Shown here: piece after piece, positions 1 through 8,643 of the stretch
How positions within the stretch are numbered: position 1 is the stretch's first letter
Layout: every line of letters starts with the position of its first letter
Source of the DNA: Streptomyces mesophilus
GTDB taxonomy: Bacteria > Actinomycetota > Actinomycetes > Streptomycetales > Streptomycetaceae
Length of the DNA stretch: 64,000 nt
Direction: 5' to 3'
NCBI RefSeq assembly: GCF_011044995.1
Contig: NZ_JAAKZW010000006.1
Location: 50,607-114,606 of the forward strand
Translations under genes and position numbers: made by a program
Notes under the pieces: generated by a model
Database searches by the model: none
Seen by the model: the letters and a program-made list of their open reading frames with translations, nothing else
Told to the model about the DNA's origin: nothing

Positions 1-250
<250 letters not shown>

Positions 251-309
251 AGCTCACGCCGGGGCCGGCCCGCTGTGGCGGGGGAGATGCCGCACGCAGT
301 GCGCATCTC

Positions 310-351
310 AGGGGCGCGGGGAACTGCGCGAGCAACCCACGACAGCCCGCA
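310..351. repeat. Dispersed Streptomyces intergenic repeat (GGGGCGCGGGGAACTGCGCG type)
   Basis: The gap between the thiolase and the FadB gene holds GGGGCGCGGGGAACTGCGCG followed by an AGCAACCCACGACAG-like tail. From memory this unit occurs many times between genes in Streptomyces genomes, usually just after a stop codon. It contains a short GCGCGGGG...CTGCGCG stem. No function is claimed. Only one copy was noticed in this window. Confidence 0.6.
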
Positions 352-422
352 CCCGGCCCCAAGCCCAGCCGCCTTCCCCGTAGCCGCCACCCGACACCCT
401 CAGACTTCACGGAGACCGCACC

Positions 423-2597
423 ATGACGCAGAGCACAACAATCCGTTGGGAGCAGGACGAGACCGGCATCGTCACGCTCGTCCTCGACGACCCCAACCAG
501 TCCGCGAACACCATGAACCAGGCGTTCAAGGACTCCATCGCCGCGATCGCCGACCGCGCGGAAGCCGAGCGCGACTCGATCCGCGGGATCATCTACACCT
601 CCGCGAAGAAGACCTTCTTCGCCGGCGGTGACCTCAAGGACATGATGAAGGCCGGCCCCGATGACGCCCAGCGCGTCTTCGAGACCGGCACCGGCATCAA
701 GGCCGCGCTGCGCCGTATCGAAACCCTCGGCAAGCCCGTCGTCGCCGCCATCAACGGCGCCGCGCTCGGCGGAGGTTACGAGATCGCCCTCGCCAGCCAC
801 CACCGCATCGCCCTCGACGCCCCCGGCTCGAAGATCGGCCTGCCCGAGGTCACCCTCGGACTGCTGCCCGCGGGCGGCGGCGTGACCCGCACCGTACGCC
901 TGATGGGTATCGCGGACGCGCTCCTGAAGGTGCTGCTCCAGGGCACGCAGTACAGCCCCAAGCGCGCGCTCGACAACGGCCTCGTGCACGAAGTCGTCGC
1001 CACCCGCGAGGAGATGATCGAGAAGGCCCGCGCCTTCATCGACGCCAACCCCGAGTCCCAGCAGCCCTGGGACAAGCCCGGCTACCGGATCCCCGGCGGC
1101 ACCCCGGCGAACCCCAAGTTCGCCGCGAACCTGCCGGCCTTCCCGGCCAACCTGAAGAAGCAGCTGGCCGGCGCGCCCTACCCGGCCCCGCGCAACATCC
1201 TCGCCGCGGCGGTCGAGGGCTCCCAGGTCGACTTCGAGAACGCGCTGGTCATCGAGGCCCGCTACTTCACCGAACTGGTCACGGGCCAGACGGCGAAGAA
1301 CATGATCCAGGCCTTCTTCTTCGACCTCCAGGCCGTCAACTCCGGCGCGAACCGCCCCAAGGGCATCGAGTCCCGCAAGGTCCGCAAGGTCGCCGTGCTC
1401 GGCGCCGGCATGATGGGCGCCGGCATCGCGTACTCCTGCGCCCGCGCCGGTATCGAGGTCGTCCTCAAGGACGTCTCCGCCGAATCCGCCGCCAAGGGCA
1501 AGGCGTACTCCGAGAAGCTCTGCGAGAAGGCGGTGAAGCGCGGCCGTACGACCCAGGAGAAGGCCGACGCCCTGCTCGCCCTGATCACGCCCACCGCCGA
1601 CCCCGCCGACCTCGCGGGCTGCGACGCGGTGATCGAGGCGGTCTTCGAGGACCCGGCGCTCAAGCACAAGGTCTTCCAGGAGATCCAGCACATCGTCGAG
1701 CCCGACGCGCTGCTGTGCTCCAACACCTCCACCCTCCCGATCAGCGCACTCGCCGAAGGCGTCGAGCGCCAGGGGGACTTCATCGGTCTGCACTTCTTCT
1801 CGCCCGTCGACAAGATGCCGCTGGTCGAGATCATCAAGGGCGAGCGCACCGGCGACGAGGCCCTCGCCCGCGCCTTCGACCTGGTCCGCCAGATCAACAA
1901 GACCCCGATCGTCGTCAACGACTCGCGCGGCTTCTTCACCTCGCGCGTCATCGGCCACTTCATCAACGAGGGCGTCGCGATGGTCGGCGAGGGCATCGAG
2001 CCCGCCTCCGTCGAACAGGCCGCCGCCCAGGCCGGCTACCCGGCGAAGGTGCTCTCGCTCCTGGACGAGCTGACCTTCACGCTCCCGCGCAAGATCCGCG
2101 AGGAGAGCCGGCAGGCCCTTGCGGCCGAGGGCGTCGAGATGCCCGTGCACCCCGCCGAAGGCGTCATCGACCGCATGATCGACGACTTCGGCCGCAAGGG
2201 CCGCTCGTCCGGCGCCGGTTTCTACGAGTACGGCGAGGACGGCAGGCGCGGTCCGCTGTGGCCGGGGCTGCGGGAGCACTTCACCAAGCCCGGGTACGAG
2301 ATCCCGTTCCGCGACATGCAGGAGCGGATGCTGTTCTCCGAAGCCCTCGACACCGTACGGCTGTTGGAGGAAGGCGTCCTCACCTCGGTCGCCGACGCCA
2401 ACATCGGCTCGATCTTCGGCATCGGCTTCCCGGGCTGGACCGGCGGTGTCCTGCAGTACATCAACGGATACGAGGGCGGTCTGCCCGGCTTCGTCGCCCG
2501 TGCCCGCGAACTGGCCGCCACCTACGGCGACCGGTTCCTGCCGCCGGCGCTGCTCGTGGAGAAGGCCCAGAAGGGCGAGCGCTTCTCGGACGCGTAA
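423..2597 (+). CDS. fadB: Fatty acid oxidation multienzyme: enoyl-CoA hydratase / 3-hydroxyacyl-CoA dehydrogenase
   Basis: A 724-aa two-part enzyme for the middle two steps of beta-oxidation. Residues about 1-200 are a crotonase fold, with GGGYEIALASH forming the oxyanion pocket near residue 117. Residues about 315-610 are a 3-hydroxyacyl-CoA dehydrogenase: the NAD-binding VLGAGMMGAGIAY is near residue 323 and the catalytic histidine sits in LHFFSPVDKMP near 456. The C-terminal helical repeat includes GFYEYGEDG. Length and order match FadB/FadJ alpha subunits. The ATG is preceded by GGAG at good distance. A strong hairpin follows the stop. It acts in the cytoplasm with the thiolase upstream. 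Confidence 0.95.
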   Translation: MTQSTTIRWEQDETGIVTLVLDDPNQSANTMNQAFKDSIAAIADRAEAERDSIRGIIYTSAKKTFFAGGDLKDMMKAGPDDAQRVFETGTGIKAALRRIETLGKPVVAAINGAALGGGYEIALASHHRIALDAPGSKIGLPEVTLGLLPAGGGVTRTVRLMGIADALLKVLLQGTQYSPKRALDNGLVHEVVATREEMIEKARAFIDANPESQQPWDKPGYRIPGGTPANPKFAANLPAFPANLKKQLAGAPYPAPRNILAAAVEGSQVDFENALVIEARYFTELVTGQTAKNMIQAFFFDLQAVNSGANRPKGIESRKVRKVAVLGAGMMGAGIAYSCARAGIEVVLKDVSAESAAKGKAYSEKLCEKAVKRGRTTQEKADALLALITPTADPADLAGCDAVIEAVFEDPALKHKVFQEIQHIVEPDALLCSNTSTLPISALAEGVERQGDFIGLHFFSPVDKMPLVEIIKGERTGDEALARAFDLVRQINKTPIVVNDSRGFFTSRVIGHFINEGVAMVGEGIEPASVEQAAAQAGYPAKVLSLLDELTFTLPRKIREESRQALAAEGVEMPVHPAEGVIDRMIDDFGRKGRSSGAGFYEYGEDGRRGPLWPGLREHFTKPGYEIPFRDMQERMLFSEALDTVRLLEEGVLTSVADANIGSIFGIGFPGWTGGVLQYINGYEGGLPGFVARARELAATYGDRFLPPALLVEKAQKGERFSDA

Positions 2598-2605
2598 CCG
2601 CCACA

Positions 2606-2642
2606 GGTGGTACGGGAGGCTGCTCAGGCCTCCCGTACCACC
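2606..2642 (+). terminator. Rho-independent-type hairpin after fadB
   Basis: A perfect 15-bp stem (GGTGGTACGGGAGGC and its complement) with a 7-base loop starts 9 bases after the fadB stop codon. There is no U tract, which is usual for Streptomyces terminators. Confidence 0.85.
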
Positions 2643-2725
2643 GCGGCATCCGGTGACCGGATCGTTCCGGCAGTGGCCCGGATCGAGCCTGGAATCGCGG
2701 TGGAGTCCCAGGCCACCATGGGGAC

Positions 2726-3277
2726 ATGAGCCGAGCACTGATCGTCATCGATGTCCAGGAATCGTTCCGAGCCCGTCCCCTGTGGGACGAGATCGGCAAC
2801 CCGAAGATCGCGGAACCCGTGAACCGTCTCGTCCGTGCGGCCCGCGCGGCCGGCGACCGGGTGATCTGGGTGCTGCACCAGGAGCCCGGAACGGGCGGGG
2901 TCTTCGATCCGGCCGAAGGCCACGTACGCCTCCTCGACGAGCTGGAGCGGCCGGCTGCCGGGGAACCGGTGCTCCACAAGACCTCGCACAACGCGTTCAC
3001 CACCACCAACCTCCAGCAACTCCTCACCGAAGCGGGCGTCACCGAGCTGTGGGTGTGCGGAATCCGCGCCGAGCAGTGCGTGGAGACCACCACCCGCGTC
3101 GGCAGCGACCTCGGCTACCGCATGGTGTTCGTGACGGACGCCGTGACGACCGACACCGACACCGGATTCAGCCCCGAGGAGCTCATCGCCCGCACCGAGG
3201 CGGTGCTGCGCGACCGCTTCGCACGGATCGCCACCGTCGCCGAGTTCGAGAAGGACCTGGCAGCATCGTCCGCGTGA
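2726..3277 (+). CDS. Isochorismatase-family cysteine hydrolase
   Basis: 183 aa with the isochorismatase-like fold. The family triad is visible: Asp in VIDVQESF near residue 9, Lys in HKTSHNAF near 91, and the nucleophile Cys118 in CGIRAEQCVETT. Members hydrolyse isochorismate, nicotinamide or other amides and N-carbamoyl compounds, and the substrate cannot be read from sequence. The start has GGGGAC just upstream. Its stop overlaps the GTG of the following GlxA-type regulator by four bases (GTGA), so the two are probably co-translated, and the regulator may respond to the enzyme's substrate or product. Confidence 0.9.
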   Translation: MSRALIVIDVQESFRARPLWDEIGNPKIAEPVNRLVRAARAAGDRVIWVLHQEPGTGGVFDPAEGHVRLLDELERPAAGEPVLHKTSHNAFTTTNLQQLLTEAGVTELWVCGIRAEQCVETTTRVGSDLGYRMVFVTDAVTTDTDTGFSPEELIARTEAVLRDRFARIATVAEFEKDLAASSA

Positions 3278-4197
3278 ACCGCGTCGTCTTCCTGCTCCTG
3301 CCCGGAGTCCACCTGCTCGACCTGGCCGGGCCCGCCCAGGCCTTCGGTCTCGCAGGGGACTTCGGGCATCCCTACGAGCTGGCGTATGTCGCCGAGGAAT
3401 CCCCGGTGACCAGCGCCCAGGGGCTGCCCCTCGTCGCCGGTACGAAGTGGCCCGAAACAGCCGCGGACGACCTGCTCATGGTGCCGGGCTGGCGCTCGGA
3501 CGCGCTGCGTCATCCGCCCGCGGCGAGCGAGGCCGTCCTGGAGCGGCTCCGCGCGCACCATGACACCGGCGGCACCGTCGCCAGCGTCTGCGCGGGAGCC
3601 GAACTCCTCGGCCGGGCCGGCCTGCTCGACGGACGCCGCTGCACCACGCACCACGACCTGCAGGACGCGCTGGCCGGCCGCTATCCGAGGGCGACGGTCG
3701 TACGCGACGTCCTGTTCACGACCGACGACCGCGTGGTCACCTCGGCCGGCATCGCCAGCGGAATCGACCTGGTGCTGCACCTGCTCGCCCAGCGCCACGG
3801 CCCGGCACTCGCCGCGCGGGTGGCCCGCAACATGGTGGTCTACGCCCGCCGCAACGGTGACGCGCCGCAGGCGAGCGCCATGCTGCGCCTCCGCTCCCAC
3901 CTCGACGACACCGTGCACCGGGTCCAGGACCACATCGACTCGCATTACGCCCAGTCGCTGCCGCTGACCGATCTCGCCGCGCAAGTGGGCGTCAGCGAGC
4001 GGACGTTGACCCGGATGTTCCATCGCGCCACCGGCGGTCTGACACCGCTGCGCTACCAGCAGACCCTGCGCGTGGAGCGGGCCGAGCACCTGATCGGCCA
4101 CGGCGAGACGGTGGAGGCGGCGGCCCGTGCCGTGGGGTTCGAGGACGCGCGGATGCTGCGCCGGCTGCGCAGCCGTACGGCGGAGGGCGTCGGGTGA
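3274..4197 (+). CDS. GlxA-family transcriptional regulator (DJ-1/PfpI plus AraC HTH)
   Basis: 307 aa. The first 170 or so residues have the DJ-1/PfpI amidotransferase-like fold, with a cysteine in SVCAGAELLG at the nucleophile elbow. The last 95 residues form a double helix-turn-helix of the AraC type (LTDLAAQVGVSERTLTRMFH, then the LIGHGETVEAAARAVGFEDA part). Start is the GTG that overlaps the upstream isochorismatase stop. It ends 19 bp from the convergent MerR gene. Members sense small metabolites and act as DNA-binding regulators in the cytoplasm. Target genes are unknown; the coupled hydrolase is the most likely one. Confidence 0.92.
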   Translation: MNRVVFLLLPGVHLLDLAGPAQAFGLAGDFGHPYELAYVAEESPVTSAQGLPLVAGTKWPETAADDLLMVPGWRSDALRHPPAASEAVLERLRAHHDTGGTVASVCAGAELLGRAGLLDGRRCTTHHDLQDALAGRYPRATVVRDVLFTTDDRVVTSAGIASGIDLVLHLLAQRHGPALAARVARNMVVYARRNGDAPQASAMLRLRSHLDDTVHRVQDHIDSHYAQSLPLTDLAAQVGVSERTLTRMFHRATGGLTPLRYQQTLRVERAEHLIGHGETVEAAARAVGFEDARMLRRLRSRTAEGVG

Positions 4198-4216
4198 GCG
4201 ACCGCCGCCGCCCGGT

Positions 4217-4990
4217 TCAGGCCTCGGCCCCGTCCACGTACCGCCGTCGCAGCTCGTCCTTGAGCGACCGCTGGAACGCCGTGACGAGGGCCTGCACCAC
4301 CATCGGCTGCATGTCCGCCGACAGCGCCTTCATCGCCTCGACCGCCTCGGGATCCGACTCCCGTTCCCGGTAGGGCCCCCAGACCTCGTCCTGGAACAGC
4401 CGCGTCAGCTCCTTGGCCGCCTGCCGCGAGTGCTCCAGCATCACATCGCGCGCCGCCAGGATCGTGTCCTGCGCGATCGGCACGTCGAGCAGCCGCAGCC
4501 CCAGATGCAGCAGGCCCGGGTCGATACGGAAGACGTCCGGGTCCTCGGTGCGCTCCAGGACACTCATCGCGGCGAGCCGGTCCACATCCGAGTCCGCCAG
4601 CGCGCCGCCCGCGCGCCGGGCCAGCTGCTCACGGCTCATCTCGGTGGCGCCCTCGGGGATCCAACTGGCCACCAGAGCACGGTGGATGGCCAGATCGTGC
4701 GCCGTCATATCGGCCGGCAGCTGCTCCATGTACCGCTCGATCGCCGCGAGCGTCAGACCGTGGTGCTGCAACTCCTCGATCAGCGCGAGCCGCGACAGAT
4801 GCGCCGCCCCGTAACGGCCCACCCGGCGCGGCCCGATCGACGGCGGCGGCAGCAGGCCACGGGTGCTGTAGAAGCGGACGGTACGCACCGTGACCCCGGC
4901 GCGGGCGGCCAACTCGTCGACGGTGAGGGAGGGTTCGTACCCGCCGGACGTCCGCTCCCGTCCGAGCTGCCCCTCGGCCTGGGTGGTCAT
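4217..4990 (-). CDS. MerR-family transcriptional regulator
   Basis: 257 aa from the ATG at 4990, which has GCGAGG nine bases upstream; an in-frame ATG at 5056 would add 22 residues but would run over the palindromic operator. The N-terminal winged HTH is clear: LTVDELAARAGVTVRTVRFY followed by LLPPP and YGAAHLSRLALIEELQHHG. The remaining 170 residues are an alpha-helical effector or dimerisation part without a recognisable metal-binding cysteine motif, so it is not a metal sensor. It is divergent from a long-chain acyl-CoA synthetase gene, which it probably controls together with itself. Confidence 0.9.
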   Translation of the reverse strand: MTTQAEGQLGRERTSGGYEPSLTVDELAARAGVTVRTVRFYSTRGLLPPPSIGPRRVGRYGAAHLSRLALIEELQHHGLTLAAIERYMEQLPADMTAHDLAIHRALVASWIPEGATEMSREQLARRAGGALADSDVDRLAAMSVLERTEDPDVFRIDPGLLHLGLRLLDVPIAQDTILAARDVMLEHSRQAAKELTRLFQDEVWGPYRERESDPEAVEAMKALSADMQPMVVQALVTAFQRSLKDELRRRYVDGAEA

Positions 4991-5057
4991 TGCTCGCAGC
5001 CTCGCTTCCCGCCTCGCTTCACACCGAGACGCGTACGTGTTCGCACGGCCCGGCACC

Positions 5058-5076
5058 TTGCACCAATGCGGTGCAA
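5058..5076. promoter_or_regulatory. Candidate MerR-type operator between the divergent genes
   Basis: TTGCACC-AATGC-GGTGCAA is a perfect 7-bp inverted repeat with a 5-bp centre, 19 bp in all, between the MerR gene (starts 4990) and the acyl-CoA synthetase gene. MerR proteins usually bind such dyads inside a stretched promoter spacer. TTGCAC could itself act as a -35 box, but no good -10 was assigned. Confidence 0.6.
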
Positions 5077-5120
5077 CAGTATTGCTGTCTCACCACCCTT
5101 GTGAAACGGTCCGGGACAAT

Positions 5121-5172
5121 GCCCGACGGACAGTGGGCCGCCTCTGCGCAGCCCGACGGACAGGGGGCCGCC
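5121..5172 (+). repeat. Tandem 30-bp-period duplication before the acyl-CoA synthetase start
   Basis: A 22-base unit at 5121-5142 recurs at 5151-5172 with one difference. The second copy ends exactly at the ATG and carries its ribosome-binding site (AGGGGG). The repeat is in frame with the gene and with an upstream ATG at 5119. Confidence 0.75.
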
Positions 5173-6960
5173 ATGAGTACGATCCTGCGCCTACCCGGAG
5201 CACCCGAAGAACTGACCCTCCCCGCACTGCTTCTCCGCAACGTCGAGGACCACGGCGACCGCCCGGCGCTCTCCTGGCGCGAGGGCGAAGGGTGGTCGAC
5301 CCTCACCTGGTCCGAGGTCCGCCGCCGCGTGACCGAGCTGTCCGCCGGATACGCGGAGCTCGGCGTCGTACGCGGCGACCACGTCCTGATGATGATGGGC
5401 AACCGGCCCGAGCACTGGCTCTCCGATCTCGCCCTCACCCACCTCGGCGCCGTCCCGGTCTCGGTCTACGGCACCGCCGCACCCGGCCAGATCGCGCATA
5501 TCGCCCGGCACAGCCGCGCCCGGCTGGCGGTGATCGAGGGCGAGCGGGAAGTCGGCCGGTGGGCGCCGCTCCTGGACGAGACCGAGCTGGAGCGCCTGGT
5601 CGTAGTCGAGCCCGACGCCGCGGCCGGCCACACGCCGTACAGCGAAGTCCTGGCAGCAGGCCACAACGGCGACGCCTTCGAGAAGGCCTGGCGCGAGATC
5701 CGGCCGGCCGACCCCCTCACCGTCGTCTACACCTCCGGCACCACCGGCGACCCCAAGGGCGTGCGGATCACGCACCGCAACGTGATCCGCAACGCCCTCG
5801 CGCTCGACGCGGTCGTCGAGCTGCCGGATCACGCCGAGCACATCTCGTATCTCCCGTTCGCCCATATCGCGGAGCGCATGCTCGGGATCTACTTGCCGGT
5901 CTTCCGTGCCGCCCACGTCCATCTCTGCCCCGACCCCGCCCAGCTGGCGGCGACGGTGCGCGAGCTCAGGCCCGTGCAGTTCTTCGGGGTGCCCCGCGTC
6001 TGGGAGAAGCTCGCCGCGGCCGTACGGGCGATGCTCGCGCAGGCCCCCGAGGAGCGCAGGCGGGCGATCGAGAAGGCCTGTGACACCGCGCGCGCCCATC
6101 TCGCCCACCGCGAGAAGGGCGAGCCGGTCCCGGGTCCGCTGGACGCCGCGTACCGGCATGTGAAGAAGCACGTACTCGACCCGATCCTCACCTCGGCCGG
6201 CTTCGACCGGCTCCTGTGGACCGCGAGCGCCTCGGCGCCGATGCCACCGGACGTGATGCGCTTCTGGGCCGGCTTCGGGCTCACGATCATGGACGCCTGG
6301 GGCCTCACGGAGACCGTCGGCGTCGCCACTACCAACAGCCCGGCCGCCTTCAGGACCGGCTCGGTGGGCCGGCCGCTCGAAGGCGTGGAGGTCCGTATCG
6401 CCGAGGACGGCGAGATCTTCGTACGCGGCGGCACCGTCTTCGACGGTTACCTCCGGGCCGACGGATCGGTCGAGGACGCGTGTGACGCAGACGGCTGGTT
6501 CGCGACCGGGGACATCGGGCGGATCGACGAGGGCGGCTACCTCTGGCTCACCGACCGCAAGAAGGAAATGATCATTACCTCGACGGGCAAGAACGTCTCG
6601 CCCGCCCTGGTCGAGAACACCCTCAAGGAACACCCGCTGATCGGCCAGGCCCTCGCGTACGGCGACGGCCGCTCGTATCTCGTGGCGCTGCTCGTCCTCG
6701 ACCCCGAGACCTTCCCGGTCTGGGCCCAGGCGCAGGGCATACCGGCCGACCCGCGGGATCCGGCCGTACGCAAGGAGATCGAGCAGGCCGTGGCGGCGGC
6801 GAACGAGCGCCTCAACAGCACCGAGCAGATCAAGCGGTTCACGATCCTCGGCGAGGAGTGGGGGCCGGAGACCGGAGAGCTCACCCCGTCCCTGAAGCTG
6901 CGGCGACGGGTGATCACAGAGCGGTACAGGACGGACATCGACCGTCTGTACAGCCCCTGA
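5173..6960 (+). CDS. Long-chain fatty acid--CoA ligase (AMP-forming)
   Basis: 595 aa of the ANL superfamily. It activates a fatty acid with ATP to acyl-AMP and then acyl-CoA. The P-loop YTSGTTGDPKG is near residue 186, DAWGLTETVG is the A5-type motif, TGDIGRIDEGGYLWLTDRKK is the hinge region, and TSTGKNVSP precedes the C-terminal domain. Length and the long FQ-type insertion fit the FadD15-like long-chain group. The ATG at 5173 has AGGGGG at the right distance; an in-frame ATG at 5119 would add 18 residues that encode the repeat. It probably works with the fadA-fadB pair at the left edge, under the divergent MerR regulator. Confidence 0.93.
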   Translation: MSTILRLPGAPEELTLPALLLRNVEDHGDRPALSWREGEGWSTLTWSEVRRRVTELSAGYAELGVVRGDHVLMMMGNRPEHWLSDLALTHLGAVPVSVYGTAAPGQIAHIARHSRARLAVIEGEREVGRWAPLLDETELERLVVVEPDAAAGHTPYSEVLAAGHNGDAFEKAWREIRPADPLTVVYTSGTTGDPKGVRITHRNVIRNALALDAVVELPDHAEHISYLPFAHIAERMLGIYLPVFRAAHVHLCPDPAQLAATVRELRPVQFFGVPRVWEKLAAAVRAMLAQAPEERRRAIEKACDTARAHLAHREKGEPVPGPLDAAYRHVKKHVLDPILTSAGFDRLLWTASASAPMPPDVMRFWAGFGLTIMDAWGLTETVGVATTNSPAAFRTGSVGRPLEGVEVRIAEDGEIFVRGGTVFDGYLRADGSVEDACDADGWFATGDIGRIDEGGYLWLTDRKKEMIITSTGKNVSPALVENTLKEHPLIGQALAYGDGRSYLVALLVLDPETFPVWAQAQGIPADPRDPAVRKEIEQAVAAANERLNSTEQIKRFTILGEEWGPETGELTPSLKLRRRVITERYRTDIDRLYSP

Positions 6961-7098
6961 TCACCATGTGAGATGTCCCGCTCTGTGACCTGTACCACCG
7001 CAGGTTGGATCAAGTGTGGGTAAAGGTGTGCCAGGTCCGTGCCGCGTCAGGGGTGGCACGGGCTTTGCACTGTCCCCCCACTGAGAGTTGAACAGCGC

Positions 7099-8568
7099 GT
7101 GAGCAAGGAAGCCGTCACCGCGGCACAGGAGGCGCCCCGTACGGTCGCCTCCGACGTGCCCGCCGATGCAGGCGACGCGGGATACAGCAAGGACCTCAAG
7201 GCCCGCCACATCAACATGATCGCTATCGGTGGAGCGATCGGCACCGGACTGTTCCTCGGAGCGGGCGGCCGCCTCAACTCGGCAGGACCCGGTCTCGCCC
7301 TCGCCTACCTGGTGTGCGGCATTTTCGCGTTCTTCGTCGTCCGCGCGCTCGGCGCGATGGTCGTCTACCGGCCCTCGTCCGGTTCGTTCGTGTCGTACGC
7401 CCGTGAGTTCCTCGGCGAGAAGGGTGCGTACGTCGCCGGCTGGGGCTACTTCCTCAACTGGGCGACGACCGGTATCGCCGACATCACCGCGATCGCGCTC
7501 TACACGCACTACTGGAGCTTCTTCACCGACATCCCGCAGTGGGTGCTCGCGCTGATCGCGCTCTCCATCGTGCTCGTGGTGAACCTGATCTCCGTGAAGA
7601 TCTTCGGTGAGCTCGAGTTCTGGTTCTCGATCGTCAAGGTCTCCGCCCTGGTGATCTTCATGGCGATCGGCATCTTCCTGCTGGTCACGCAGTCCGACGT
7701 GGGCGGCGAGAAGCCGGGTCTGCACGTGATCACCGAGAACGGCGGTCTCTTCCCGGCCGGCGTCATGCCCGTCGTCATCGTGATGACCGGTGTCGTCTTC
7801 GCCTACGCCTCGCTCGAACTGATCGGCGTCGCGGCCGGCGAGGCCGCCGAGCCGCAGAAGGTCGTCCCGCGCGCGGTGAACTCGATCATGTGGCGCGTGG
7901 GTCTCTTCTACGTCGGCTCGGTCGTGCTGCTCGCGCTCCTGATGCCCGGCTCGAAGTACTCCGGCGACGAGAGCCCCTTCGTCACCGTGCTCTCCTCGAT
8001 CGGCGTCCCGGCGGCGGGCGACGTGATGAACCTCGTGGTCCTGACGGCCGCGATGTCCTCGCTCAACTCGGGTCTGTACTCCACCGGCCGCATCCTGCGC
8101 TCGATGGCGATGGCGGGCACCGCCCCGGCCTTCACCTCGAAGATGAGCCGCACCAACGTGCCGTACGGCGGCATCCTGCTCACCTCGGGTGTGTGCGTGG
8201 CCGGTGTCGGCCTCAACTTCGTGGTGCCGGACAAGGCGTTCGAGATCGTCCTGAACATCGCGGCGCTCGGCATCATCTCCACCTGGATCACGATCATGCT
8301 CTGCCACATGGTGTTCCGGCGCCGGGCCGAGGAGGGTCTGCTGACCCTGCCGAAGTTCAAGCTGCCCGGCAGCCCGGTCACCGAGATCGTCACGATCGTC
8401 TTCCTGCTGACCGTGCTCGGCCTGATGTGGAAGGACGCCGAGATCGGCCGTCCGACCCTCTACCTGATCCCGGTCATCGCGCTCGCGCTGGTCATCGGCT
8501 GGTACAAGGTCCGCGACAAGGTCGCGGCCGGCGGTCTCGCCGCCGAGAAGCTCGACTCCTCGAAGTAA
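7099..8568 (+). CDS. Amino acid permease (APC superfamily)
   Basis: 489 aa with about 12 hydrophobic segments. The first membrane segment carries the APC signature IGGAIGTGLFLGAG, and the N-terminus ends in KDLKARHINMIA, typical of the amino acid transporter family that includes GabP, CycA and the lysine/aromatic permeases. It imports an amino acid with protons; which one cannot be decided. The start chosen is GTG at 7099 with GAGAG upstream. It stands alone, 138 bp after the acyl-CoA synthetase, and is followed by a strong terminator. Confidence 0.92.
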   Translation: MSKEAVTAAQEAPRTVASDVPADAGDAGYSKDLKARHINMIAIGGAIGTGLFLGAGGRLNSAGPGLALAYLVCGIFAFFVVRALGAMVVYRPSSGSFVSYAREFLGEKGAYVAGWGYFLNWATTGIADITAIALYTHYWSFFTDIPQWVLALIALSIVLVVNLISVKIFGELEFWFSIVKVSALVIFMAIGIFLLVTQSDVGGEKPGLHVITENGGLFPAGVMPVVIVMTGVVFAYASLELIGVAAGEAAEPQKVVPRAVNSIMWRVGLFYVGSVVLLALLMPGSKYSGDESPFVTVLSSIGVPAAGDVMNLVVLTAAMSSLNSGLYSTGRILRSMAMAGTAPAFTSKMSRTNVPYGGILLTSGVCVAGVGLNFVVPDKAFEIVLNIAALGIISTWITIMLCHMVFRRRAEEGLLTLPKFKLPGSPVTEIVTIVFLLTVLGLMWKDAEIGRPTLYLIPVIALALVIGWYKVRDKVAAGGLAAEKLDSSK

Positions 8569-8580
8569 CGGCGCACGCCC

Positions 8581-8620
8581 CAGCGGCCGGTCCAGCCCTT
8601 CGGGGCGGGACCGGCCGCTG
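8581..8620 (+). terminator. Hairpin with inner UUCG tetraloop after the permease
   Basis: A 13-bp stem CAGCGGCCGGTCC / GGACCGGCCGCTG, with a second inner stem GCCC-UUCG-GGGC, begins 12 bases after the permease stop and lies between convergent genes. Confidence 0.85.
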
Positions 8621-8643
8621 CCGTCTTCAGGCCGTCTCCGCTT

